Part shown: in pieces, positions 1 to 9,776 of the stretch
Layout of the letters: each line of letters opens with the position of its first letter
Position numbering within the stretch: position 1 is the stretch's first letter
From: Microthyrium microscopicum
Taxonomy: Eukaryota; Ascomycota; Dothideomycetes; Microthyriales; Microthyriaceae
Reading direction: 5' to 3'
Assembly (NCBI GenBank): GCA_010405405.1
Contig: MU004242.1
Span: 596,748-660,747 of the forward strand
DNA: 64,000 bases
Position numbers and translations under genes: made by a program
Notes under the pieces: model-generated
The model's database searches: none
What the model was told of the DNA's origin: nothing
The model's input: the letters and a program-made list of their open reading frames with translations, nothing else

Positions 1-536
1 GCCAAGCCAAGAAAATGTATCAAATCACTTTCGATCCATCAAGCCAAAGTCAGTCAGGGCATCACAATGACATGTACAGTGTTAATCAACGCAGACATGC
101 TGGGCGGTGGAATCATCCAGCTGCCTGAGCAGTACAAGGTGGAGGTTCAAGTAAGTGTCCGTTTTGGAAGATCTGGCGGGCGTACGTGCTTGCGAAATAA
201 ACTAAGATCGATTTAGCCCATGGGAGCCGGGCTTGTGCCGTATTTCTGGTCGAACAACATTGAAGAGGTAAGTTGCGTAAGTTTTCAAGTATCATCACCA
301 GTCTGACGAGGTTTCAGTCTGTTGCAAAAATGGAGAAACTGGGAGCAAAGTTAAGTCTCCCAAAGATGGACCAGAATGGAATGGGTAAGTCTTTCCATCC
401 ATGTCTCAGTCGATGAGCCCAAGTCTCACCGAATACAGGCTGGTTCTGTAATTTGGATGACCCTGAAGGCAATCGCTTCGGACTGTATCAACTCTCTTCC
501 AAGGGTCAGGCTGAAGGTACGAAGACCGAATCTTGA
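1..536 (+). CDS. VOC (glyoxalase/dioxygenase-fold) family protein, 5' end cut off
   Basis: Visible exons are about 80-150, 217-267, 318-384 and 439-536, with introns 151-216, 268-317 and 385-438, all GTAAGT...AG and in frame. The spliced product contains GGGIIQLPEQ, then VPYFWSNNIEESVAKMEKLG, and ends with GWFCNLDDPEGNRFGLYQ. That order (metal-ligand strand, short helix, final D-x-E-G-N-x-F-G-L-Y strand) is typical of single-domain VOC proteins such as the fungal glyoxalase/bleomycin-resistance-like family. An in-frame ATG at 67 exists, but the sequence before base 80 looks like the end of an intron (acceptor ACAG at 76-79), so the first half of the protein probably lies outside the window. 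The substrate cannot be told from this family alone. Confidence 0.75.
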
Positions 537-867
537 GCTGTGAAAGCGGAGGCACTTAGACTTAGGTGACCTAGAGACTGTATCTAGAAAATAAAGGAGA
601 GTTAATATACGTCTGGTGATACTGTATAAGGTATTACTGTCGTTGCTTCTGAGATGAGATGAAGTTTGAGTTGAAGAAGTTGAGAGGATGAAACGTAAAG
701 ATCCCAAACCTCAAAGTCGATCCTTCTTAATTGGGAAAGTTGAATCACGTGGCGTCGCGAGAACGTGTCTTCGCGACCCAACGTGCTTGTCCTCTAACAT
801 ACATCCAACTTCTTCTCATTCTCTTCTTCGATTCAAATCAGTTTCTCCAATTCAAATTATACAAGCC

Positions 868-1336
868 ATGCCTCGCGCGAAACGTGCTCATGAAGACGAC
901 TCCTACGAAACATCCAAGAAGGTCAAAAGCGTTGCAAATATTGTTTCTATCGCTGTGCCCAAGCAAAAGAAGAACGACGATGGCAATGCTTACTGGGAAG
1001 TATGTTTTGTAATAATCTAATTGTATTCGCAGAGTACTGACGTTATAAAAGCTCTCAGCAAAACGTCGCGTCACTGTAGATGAATTCAAAGGCAAGACAC
1101 TTGTGGCGTTGCGCGAGTTCTACGAGAAGGATGGCAAGCTTTTGCCTGGCAAGAGTGGGCTTTCCATGACTCCAGAGCAATTTGGTGTTCTTGTGGCAGC
1201 TGTCGATCAAATCAAGGCCGTATTGAAGGACAAAGGCATCGATTTTGAGGAAGGAATTGGTGATCCAGAGGAAGATGAAGACGCAGAGGAGGAGGCTGAT
1301 GCCAAGTTTGTGGTTGATGATGAAGATGATGAATGA
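868..1336 (+). CDS. sub1: PC4/Sub1 family transcriptional coactivator
   Basis: Two exons, 868-999 and 1052-1336, give 138 residues. The intron starts GTATGT and ends AAAAG, and joining restores YWE-LSAKRRVTV across the splice. The core (about residues 42-105) has YWELSAKRRVTVDEFKGKT, then LVALREFYEKDGKLLPGKSG and a final amphipathic helix, matching the single-stranded-DNA-binding PC4 fold. Yeast Sub1 and human PC4 act with RNA polymerase II in initiation and with Pol III. The N-terminus is basic (PRAKRAHEDD, KKVK) and probably nuclear-targeting. The C-terminus is a run of Asp/Glu ending DDEDDE, common in fungal homologs. The start ATG is the first in frame after a stop. Confidence 0.92.
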
Positions 1337-2310
1337 GATGCTCAATCGTTGCTGAGTCCAATTTGATGGGTACCAATTGGTATGTACCCAATTTGTCATG
1401 ATGTGGTTCTCCAATAACATGGCTAATGTCATAACTTCATAAGTACTGGCCGAAGCTTTCTCTGATGACTGATAATACTAAACTTCATTGTTGTTTGAGC
1501 ATCTCGACAAACAAGAGTCCATACGTAACATTTGACTTGCGGGCCAAATCCCTTCAAACCCGTCTCAAATTCACAAAAAACCTATGAGTTTCTATATTCA
1601 AATCTTTACCGCAAGACACAGGATTAAAAATGTATATAATTGCCATGCTGGTCATATCTAAAAACCCTCGTTGAGTCCTCGGTGATCAACTACCCAGACT
1701 TGGCTGTATTCTTTGAGACAGGTTCTTCTCATGATCAACAGGCCCATTGAAGACTTACAAATGGCAAACTTCCGGCATTCTGCTTGATGCGAACATAACA
1801 TCCATTCATATAATGCATACCTGGCGTGGCGCACTTGAAAGTATAAGAGTATCGCGGGGCAAGGGTGATTTGGCTGGGCTAGGATATATAGCAACAAGGA
1901 CTATGAGGAGCAGTAAGCGTACTGAATTTGAGCCGACCGTACTTTTCAAAGTTACCAGCAGCATTTATTGCGAGATCATCTGCTTTATATGATTTGAAAA
2001 TGAAGAAAACATATTTCCTAATTGGGCAAGGTTGCTAGGCGCCGAGATCACATGATAGCGTGATTCGTCCGCGAAATCCGAGATGCCAGGTGGGACGCGT
2101 TTGTGCGTTTGTTCATTGCTACTACCTACCAGCTCCTCGTATTCAAAATCTATCTTCTTTTTCTTTTTCATGTCGTTTCTTTTGTTCTATCTCTTTCTGG
2201 GTCTATCGGGTACACAACATTATTAGCCGCTGCGCGAGCGTGCATGTAACAGCTCCATCACCTCTTCATATGCGATCTCCCAGAAGCCGAGATCTACATA
2301 CGGTTGAGCT
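1337..2310. other. Intergenic, sub1 3' side to BRCT-gene promoter
   Basis: No gene, RNA or repeat recognised. Pyrimidine-rich stretches at about 2150-2200 probably belong to the promoter and 5' leader of the next gene. Confidence 0.6.
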
Positions 2311-3759
2311 ATGGCAACTACAGAATCATATCCTAGCTTCAGCAACGATTGGGTCCCACCAAGTGCGCAGCTCCCAAGCACAGAAGCCATAATCACGGAA
2401 TACGCAAATGCAGAGCCTGAAGATGCGCAGCCACTACCAAAACCACAACCGGAGACCACGGCAAATGGACTCACAGCATTAACACGATCGTGGCCACTAT
2501 CAACTCCACCCAAACGCAAGCGAAAACAACCTCCTACACCTAACTTACACCCATCCCCAGGCTCGGCGCTTACAGCTTCTGGCCGAAAGAACGTAGAGTC
2601 ATGGATTGCTACCATCGGCTCAACGCCCGAAACAAAAACGCCAGAACAAGTTGAAGAGAAGACCCCAGAGTCCAAAAAGCGCCGTCTAACTCCTCCGAGC
2701 CCATTAATGCCCAAAATTCGCAAGATCAGCAATATAAAAGCGCCACTATATTCGCCAAAGCACCCGCGCAGAGAAGTAATCCTGCAAGCCAACGGCATCG
2801 CACTTCCAACGAAAGATATATTTGATCCATGGAATGCGTGCACAACAGGCCACCAGCGGGCGGAGAATCGAATGGGTCATAGTACGGATTGGCGAGCAAG
2901 TCGGGAGCGCAAACTCAAGGAACAATTCTCGGACGCGACAGGACGTGGTGGAAAGAGGCTATACGATACCGTTGGCGCTGGAAGCGAACAGTTCGGCAAA
3001 GATGGACGGAAAGTCAATGGTGGCTGGCACAAGGGTGCACCTGGACTGCGTGGATCAGATCAGAAAAGCATTGTGGATTGCTTCAAGGCCGGCGGGACAA
3101 AGAAGAACGCCTTTCCTCCGCCTTTTGAGAAAACAGTCGAAGCGAAGTCGTCCACGATGGAAACGAAAGTTGACCACATGCAAGGCATCTCTGAGGTCAA
3201 ATCGGAAGAGCTTGCTAACGACTATGATGTTGAGTCGTCTCTTAGCGCACCAACAAGCAATATCCTCCGGGGCGCCGTAATCTACATCAACGGCTCCACG
3301 TATCCGCTGATAGGCGACCATCAACTACGCAAAATGATCGCTTTGCATGGCGGCAATACATCTCTTGCATTGGGTCGCAAGACTGTCACGCATGTCATTC
3401 TCACGCACAAAGATCCGCCACACAAACCTGCTCAACCACCATTAGCGTCTCTGTTTTACCAGACTGGCACCTTTCCGCCGGCAAGCACCACGACGCAGAC
3501 TGACGCTACGATGCAAAGCTCTTTTCTTGCTGCAGGTGGTGGTTTGGCTGCTGGGAAGATAAGAAAGGAGGTGCAGCAGCGTAAAGCACCAGCAATCAAG
3601 TATGTAACAGCGCATTGGGTGCTCGAGAGCATCAAAGCGGGTAAACGGCTTCCTGAGTCGCGGTTTGCGGATTGGCGCTTCGTGGAAAAGGGACAGAAGG
3701 ATGTGAGAGCTTTCTTTGGTGTTGGGAAAGGCGATGAGGATGTCGAAAAGAAGAATTGA
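2311..3759 (+). CDS. BRCT-domain nuclear protein, REV1-like BRCT
   Basis: A single exon of 482 residues. The first 170 residues are Pro/Ser/Lys-rich with basic nuclear-localisation-like runs (PPKRKRKQ, SKKRRL). Residues about 195-265 hold a conserved-looking block (STDWRASRERKLKEQ, VGAGSEQFGKDGRK). A BRCT domain follows at about 319-463: it begins GAVIYINGSTYPLIGDHQLRKMI, continues LHGGNTSLALGRKTVTHVI, is interrupted by a Gln/Thr/Pro-rich insertion, and ends IKYVTAHWVLESIKAGKRLPE with the expected aromatic W-V. The 'IYINGSTYP...LHGG' beginning resembles the BRCT of the translesion polymerase Rev1, but no polymerase domain follows, so it is not Rev1 itself. A role in DNA damage response or chromatin is inferred only from the BRCT fold. 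Confidence 0.8.
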   Translation: MATTESYPSFSNDWVPPSAQLPSTEAIITEYANAEPEDAQPLPKPQPETTANGLTALTRSWPLSTPPKRKRKQPPTPNLHPSPGSALTASGRKNVESWIATIGSTPETKTPEQVEEKTPESKKRRLTPPSPLMPKIRKISNIKAPLYSPKHPRREVILQANGIALPTKDIFDPWNACTTGHQRAENRMGHSTDWRASRERKLKEQFSDATGRGGKRLYDTVGAGSEQFGKDGRKVNGGWHKGAPGLRGSDQKSIVDCFKAGGTKKNAFPPPFEKTVEAKSSTMETKVDHMQGISEVKSEELANDYDVESSLSAPTSNILRGAVIYINGSTYPLIGDHQLRKMIALHGGNTSLALGRKTVTHVILTHKDPPHKPAQPPLASLFYQTGTFPPASTTTQTDATMQSSFLAAGGGLAAGKIRKEVQQRKAPAIKYVTAHWVLESIKAGKRLPESRFADWRFVEKGQKDVRAFFGVGKGDEDVEKKN

Positions 3760-4235
3760 TGAATGATATGGGAACGAACGGATCATTGGGACATGAACGA
3801 ATTGTTAGCATTGAAGATACCCCAGGTTAAAGGAATAAATGGCATCGGGACGGGATTAACCATTACGAAACGCATTGGAAAACTGCATGGAACGACTGAT
3901 GAATGGAACTGAAAACGAAATCGCTCAGCAGAAGCAAGATGATGAAAATATGAATAGATACTTAGATTGGACAACAAAATGGAATTGGGCGCAGCGCATA
4001 ACTGAAATGACAAGATGATAAATCCAGTGGTCTATAAAGGTATCAAACGTGCAACGACTATTGCTCAAATGATCCCGCTATGCATTAAGAACCACTTCCG
4101 CAAATATATCTATGAAAGGCATTCGTAACATATGCAAATGAACAGTCGATCGATCGTAAGGAATTCGTCAGGAGGTCGTCATAAGTCGTTTATGGTGCGG
4201 GCGCCGTTGATCAAGTCGTGACCAAGTCATTACAT

Positions 4236-5381
4236 TCAGCAGCGTCTCGACCGCCGATTCTTCTTCTTCTTTTTCTTTCCTCCCTTCTTCCTCGGCGTCG
4301 GTGGCTCCTCCACATCGCCTTCATCAACCATTGCATGGACCTCCATGCCCGGATACATCCACGGCGGGAGCATGAGTTCATCATCCGTATCCAGCACATT
4401 ATCGTCTTCACCATTCAGGTACTTCAACTCCTCAATTTCCTTTGGTGGATCTTCAAACAGTAACGACCGTCGAGGTCTCATCTCTGGTCCCTCAGTCCGT
4501 CGTCTCAACCGGCGTGCAGACGATCCCAACATCTCAAAGTCGTCAAGCGGCATGATATCCTCATTATCGGAATCTGAGCCGATGGATTCGGCCAAGTTGC
4601 GTTTATGATTGCCGCCTTTCGACCAGCGTTTCTTTTTGCGCAGATACCGCTGTCGTTGCTTCTCGTCAAATTCTTTCTGTTCTTGGCGGGCAGCGCAGCG
4701 TAGACGCTCCATGTCGTCGGCAAGGCCGCTATTGTCGACGTTATAGTCGTCGTCAGACTCGGAAGAGGATGAGGAGGATTCGAGGAAGAAATCGTCAAAG
4801 GCGGTGTTGATGGCTACTTGGACGATGACTTCAATGTCACTGGCGGCATCTTCGGTTTGGGAAGGTTGCAGGATCTCGGCTTCAGAGTCGTAGCTTATGT
4901 CGTCAATAGTAATTTCTTCGAGGATGAATTCGTGGTCCTCTGATTCGTCAGAGTCCTCAGAGTTGCTGGAGGAGTCGGTTCTCATGGAGCTTCGTCGTGA
5001 GCAAGGTGCTCTTGGGGGAGCGGATGGTGCTTCTGGTACTTCTGGTGCTTCAGGGGCCTCGATTTCGATATCAGAAGTGTCGTCTGCTTCACTGGAAGAA
5101 TCTGAATCTTCGGTCTCGGACTCAGATTCTTGCTCTGAGGAGTCGGAGTCGGAGGATATTTCTCTGAATAGTGGAGCGTAGGAGAACTTGTGGCCAGACA
5201 CTGGAGCAATATGCTCTGGTGGTGATATCATGGGACCAATGATGCCACGACGTTTGTTCTTGATAGGTGTAGTTTTTGTTGGAGCTTTGAATGATGAAGC
5301 TGATTCTGGAGTCGATGGTGGGGAGTTCGGGTCGTTGGGCCCGGGAAAGGTAAACCTTTCCGCTCCAGTTGGAATCTCCAT
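4236..5381 (-). CDS. Acidic, serine-rich nuclear-type protein of unknown function
   Basis: A single exon of 381 residues from the ATG at 5381; the frame also runs a few codons upstream but without another ATG. The first 75 residues contain TGAERFTFPGP and KNKRRGIIGPMISPPEH, a plausible short conserved motif. Residues about 78-215 are almost wholly Ser/Asp/Glu. A basic segment with QRYLRKKKRWSKGGNHKR follows, then another acidic part, and the protein ends in a Lys/Arg run (KKGGKKKKKKNRRSRR). No catalytic domain is visible. The alternation of acidic and basic blocks suggests a nuclear or nucleolar protein. Its 3' end converges with the BRCT gene. Confidence 0.7.
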   Translation of the reverse strand: MEIPTGAERFTFPGPNDPNSPPSTPESASSFKAPTKTTPIKNKRRGIIGPMISPPEHIAPVSGHKFSYAPLFREISSDSDSSEQESESETEDSDSSSEADDTSDIEIEAPEAPEVPEAPSAPPRAPCSRRSSMRTDSSSNSEDSDESEDHEFILEEITIDDISYDSEAEILQPSQTEDAASDIEVIVQVAINTAFDDFFLESSSSSSESDDDYNVDNSGLADDMERLRCAARQEQKEFDEKQRQRYLRKKKRWSKGGNHKRNLAESIGSDSDNEDIMPLDDFEMLGSSARRLRRRTEGPEMRPRRSLLFEDPPKEIEELKYLNGEDDNVLDTDDELMLPPWMYPGMEVHAMVDEGDVEEPPTPRKKGGKKKKKKNRRSRRC

Positions 5382-7312
5382 AACAGTCAATAGTGCTGTT
5401 ATGAGATATAATGATAGCTATTCGATGACTGAATCACTGATGGTGTCATCCAAAGATGACTGGAACAGTGAGGTTGTTCTCAAGATAACAATCAGGGGAT
5501 TATATATGGTCTTGGCAAAAACTGCGGCGATTCAGGTTGTTGATAGAAATTTGAGATCGTAAATATTCTCATTGTGGTGTTGTTTGAAGAATTGGGAATT
5601 TTAGAATCCCTCTGATATGAGGGGTGTTCTGGTATATTCTGATAGCATTGTCAGCAGGAATCGCAACAGCTTATCAGCGGACTCGATCAGGAACAATTAC
5701 GCCTCGCAAGTTCCAGAAAGATGAGAAAAGGGAAACAAACCAGAAATGAAGCTGTTGCTTTTTTTGCTAGTATCAGATTCACTGAAATGTTTACAGGGTA
5801 AGCTGGCGTAACACAGTGGGACAATCGTAGGAGTAGAAGGACCAGAAAGTGAGTGAAAAGAATAGACGAATGTGGGAAAGAGGTGGCGGGCACAATTTTG
5901 TATGGACAGCGACTTTTCTCACAAATGACGAGATGAGTAAAAAAGCACGGCTTTCAAGTCTTTGCTGGCAAGGCAAAGCAAAGGAAGAAAGAAAAAAAAT
6001 CGCCTGAACCGGCAAATCAGGCAGGCAACTGGTAGCATCTGGATATGCGCCCGAAACAAGACTCCAGGCTTACCCTGCGGGTCTTGACGGTCAGAATAAG
6101 ATGTGTCGAACAACTGTTTGTCGGCTGTCAGGCTGTGCGAAGGACCAGAAATGCTCGGTTGCTGCATCAATTGGGCCAATTGAATGACAGAGACACGGAA
6201 AGACTCGAAGGCGCCACTACAGGAGAATAGAGTGTTGTTCGTCAAGTGGTGGTTTTTGGGTTCAAACTTCCCCTTTTAGGTTGGGAGAAAATAGCTTTAG
6301 GTGGCCAGCGATAAGGTGCAGCCCGAACCCGGAGTGTTGGGACAAATTGTCTACAGGGCGAGAGCGGGCCAATTGGACCCACAGGAGATCCGGTGAGACA
6401 GGATTTAAGAATTTGATAGAGGGAATTGAACGGGTGCGGATGGGGAAGTTGACGAGAGAGAAAGATCATCCCGTGGATAGAAGAGTGGGTTGCTGCATGA
6501 GAAGCACGACAGCAAGATCAATGATTTGGGTGGAGGGGCTACAGGCCAAAGAAAGCTCGAGGGGTAGTTAGCAGTTAGCAAATATTAGAGTACGGAGTAG
6601 AGTTAGAAGATGTGGTTGGCTAGAGACGCTGACAATGCCTACCGCATCATGGCTGTAAATTGTGACTTGTCTTAAGACGTGGTTGAGCTGAATCCAGAAA
6701 GGAGAAGAAGAAGAAACATCAATGTTTCAAACCCCTTGATCACTCTACGCCCTGGTACCCAATTTTGAATTGTAAGGCGGTCTGAATTTCGAATAAAGCC
6801 GCATTCTGAATATGAGTAAAGTCACTATTGAGTATTGACATTTCAAGATATTGAATATCACCCCAGCTGAGTCTGATCAAGGTATCGAATCCGAGGTCGG
6901 TTGAATCAGGTCAGGGATGATTGGAAGTTAGGTTGTGACGCATAAAGCGCCTATCGTCCGCATTGCAGTAGTATCATGTACGATCCCTAAACCGTCAAAA
7001 TGATATTGAAGCCCCGAAATACTAAATAAGCTATTATAGCAGAGCAATACCCACGTTGGCCATCTAGTGCCATGTTCTTCATATCGCACTCAAGTCTCAA
7101 AATTCCAACTTGCAGTCCTTCAAACTGTTCATTCCAGCTCGACTATAAGTACCTTGTTTTCTTGTGTGCGGTCGTGCAACAGAAGCTGTTAGCTTTCAAA
7201 TGATTTGGAAACCAATACATTTGTGGGCAATGTGCTCAAGAGCTGTGCGGCAAGTGTTGAAGTAGTTCTCTGTGACCATGTACTGGCGAGGTTGCACAAA
7301 TCTAGGAAAGCA
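5382..7312. other. Long intergenic region without recognised gene
   Basis: About 1.9 kb between the start of the acidic-protein gene and the stop of the HAD gene. Only short, overlapping open frames with no family features were seen. No inverted repeat or tRNA was found by eye. It may hold long leaders or a non-coding transcript. Confidence 0.5.
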
Positions 7313-8128
7313 TCATGTTGATTGATCAGCATTCCCATGCTGGAGAACCTGCTGCAAGTCTGTCAATGAACTGATACTCGGAGGAGTAGATGCCAAGTCA
7401 GTGTCCTCCATCTCGGCGAAACGAACACAGAAGATAGCATTAGCTAGAGCGGGTTTCATATCCCGTTCATCGCTATCGCCAATGTATGCCATTTCGTCAG
7501 AAGAAATCTCCAGGTGCTGCAAAACCTTCGGAAACAGACCCATAGTCTTTGAAACTCGAAGGTCGTTGCTAGTAGCTAGAAAGTCAATGTACTCATTCAG
7601 ACCAAGAGCTTCGATGGTTTGTTCCTGTGCATCTTGTGGTCCTTCAGTGATGACTACAATCTTCTTGCCCATGCTCTTAATAGTTTTCAGCAGATCTAGT
7701 GCTCCAGGTTTAAGTTGCAGTGATTTCATGAGCGTAGCGTCATATTGACGCACGATATAGCTCAGATAGGCATCGTGCAGTGGTAGGAAGGAATGATCTA
7801 GAAGTGTTCCGAATCTCTCACGTCGGTATTCTGCGGCGGTCCTGCCATCTGTGAATGCGTTTGCTGTTTTGTTTGCGAGGATCCGGAGATATTCTTCTTT
7901 CAAGGTTGGAAGGGGCGCATCCCATTTCCTGGAGATCCACCCGAGTACTTCGGTGGTAGCGGCTTTGGATGCTTGGCGGAATTCGTGTAGCGTGTCGTCT
8001 AGGTCAAAGCCAATCCAGGTCTTCTCTGCTAAGATGGCTTGTATTCGAAGGAAGTCTCGGTTTTTCGCTGTAAACGGCAGATTTTGAAGTGAAAGCGCTG
8101 ATTTGTGGCACTGGCAATGGTGGGCCAT
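7313..8128 (-). CDS. HAD-superfamily hydrolase (putative phosphatase)
   Basis: A single exon of 271 residues; the ATG at 8128 is the first in frame. Motif I is FDLDDTL (41-47) with the nucleophile and acid/base aspartates, motif II is VVIT with Thr161, motif III is Lys194, and motif IV is GDSDERD (217-223). The segment between motifs I and II (about 50-140) is helical, as in the C1 cap of the phosphoglycolate phosphatase / YjjG-like nucleotidase subgroup. All catalytic residues are present, so it should be an active phosphohydrolase. The substrate is not deducible. No signal peptide is seen. Confidence 0.85.
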   Translation of the reverse strand: MAHHCQCHKSALSLQNLPFTAKNRDFLRIQAILAEKTWIGFDLDDTLHEFRQASKAATTEVLGWISRKWDAPLPTLKEEYLRILANKTANAFTDGRTAAEYRRERFGTLLDHSFLPLHDAYLSYIVRQYDATLMKSLQLKPGALDLLKTIKSMGKKIVVITEGPQDAQEQTIEALGLNEYIDFLATSNDLRVSKTMGLFPKVLQHLEISSDEMAYIGDSDERDMKPALANAIFCVRFAEMEDTDLASTPPSISSLTDLQQVLQHGNADQST

Positions 8129-8776
8129 GTTTCGTATACTTTGAGGGATCCCAAGTTCCTTATAAGGTTTTTAGGTTGGTTGCTACAAGGTCCTTGATAA
8201 ACGCCCAAGTAAAGTGTCGATGATTTTGAGGCTTCTGCTCCGTAGAGACGATCAGTAGTAAAAGGTAGGAAGGCTCAAGTTGGAGATGCATTTGATGTCG
8301 TGGGGAGGATAAAATTGGTGTGACTCAAGTGTTGCATCCAGCCCGAACCATAAAAAGCGAAGTGTGGCCAATTATTGATTATCGGTTCCAAATTATTATG
8401 CTCAAGTTGGAAGCGAATCTTGATGATATCGGCAACCGTAGCAACATGGCGGGTTACCATGTTCGGAGAATTCTTTCGTTATGTTCAAACTATTGAAGAT
8501 AGGAGAATGAGTTAGACTCGCAGATTGTCTTGAAATCCTTTGAGGGCGCCTCAAACGGGGCATGAATGAGGTGTAAGACGTCGAGCTTACCTCATCAAGA
8601 TATCAAAACTACTATCATACTCGGTACAGAGACGGGAATCGACTTGTAATGGATAGTGTTTCATTCTGAAAGCTACTGTAGATGAAGAAGAGAAAGAGTT
8701 CAAGATGGCAGCTGTTGAAAGTTTGAGGCTTATGGCGTATAATTTCCCCAAACTCCAGTCTCCATATGCAAGGGGA
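8129..8776. other. Intergenic, HAD-gene promoter side
   Basis: No gene recognised. The region ends at the inverted-repeat element that begins at 8777. Confidence 0.5.
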
Positions 8777-9017
8777 CTCTCGAGGGACAAAATAAGTGAG
8801 CCGTCTGGACGACTACTCCTATCGATTGCGATGACCGCCATAATACTTCCTAAAGAGTAACTACTTTGATTACCGTCCTATTTGATAAGTTGAGACTAAT
8901 TTGACGACGCTGGTAGGAATTAGAGCAATCGCTCTCTAAGAAGCTTTATGGCAGCCATCGCAATCAATGGGAGTTAGGTAGTTGTCGAAACGGCTCACTT
9001 ATTTTGTCCCTTGAGAG
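8777..9017. mobile_element. MITE family A, copy 1 (about 241 bp)
   Basis: The left end reads CTCTCGAGGGACAAAATAAG and the reverse complement of the right end reads CTCTCAAGGGACAAAATAAG. The match continues into TGAGCCG on both sides and then, with differences, through CGAC..CTACT and a TCGATTGCGATG-like block. The element is thus nearly one long imperfect palindrome with no coding capacity. A second copy lies at 21882-22117 and a decayed one near 53.5 kb. G-rich flanks (GGGGA left, GGGGG right) leave the target-site duplication uncertain. The class of the parent transposon is unknown. Confidence 0.85.
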
Positions 9018-9776
9018 GGGGGACTAGTGTGACATGGATGGTTAGTTCCTGGCCTATCACCATCTGCAACTTGCTTTTGTGGACAAGGAGCGTGAAGGAG
9101 TCGCGGATACACTTTCTTGTCGTTCAAGTCGTTCTTGTTGCTCCTCCAGAAGTCTAGATTATTGAAGCCCCTAATCCTATCATCACCACGTTAAGCACCT
9201 TCTCCACGACTGTTCTGCAGATTCATTATGCACCTGGTCTGCAGCACCTCCATGTTCTGCAGCGACCCTGTCGGATATGTCCCTCGTTGTCGTCAAGGCT
9301 AATTGTTGATCTGTACCACTGCACCTGTCAACCACCTACTACCTGTTACTTCGTCAACAATCCACCAGCTCCACCAAGCAATTATCTCGCTCTTTTATTT
9401 TCTATCGTGTGTCTCACGCTTGCCGCGTTTGCACGATAAACCCTCGGACCACTTAAGACCTCATTTGCTGCCATAAAAGGCCGTGCACTATCTTCCGCGC
9501 AACGGGTCACCCGCTTCCCTTTCCTTGCCGTCTACAGTCCTTGACTCCTCTCCAACTTCCTTTCTCCTTTTGCAAATAAATACACCTTCAAGAGAACATA
9601 ATCCAAATCATGGCTACCATTGTCATGGTTCTTGCTCCAATTCGCCTTCTGTAATATACCGCCAGAATCCTCTTGCTACAGTACTACTCAACGTTCACTC
9701 CACAACTCCTTACGCTTTACATGCGCGCCCTCGTTCCTGGTATCTCCAAACTAATCCCAAGGTCAATCAAACAACC
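9018..9776. other. Promoter and long 5' leader of the 617-residue protein gene
   Basis: This stretch is C/T-rich and low in G from about 9120 on, typical of fungal promoters and leaders. An open frame begins at 9483 with GTG, not ATG, and its translation is low-complexity, so it is read here as leader. Confidence 0.5.

Noticed and set aside
2223-2843. 206-codon minus-strand frame
   Set aside because: Antisense to the start of the BRCT gene and without family features.
2311-3759. Calling the BRCT protein Rev1
   Set aside because: The BRCT is Rev1-like, but the Y-family polymerase domain is absent and the protein ends just after the BRCT.
9483-9776. N-terminal extension of the 617-residue protein
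   Set aside because: It begins with GTG and its translation is leader-like low complexity; ATG at 9777 is preferred.
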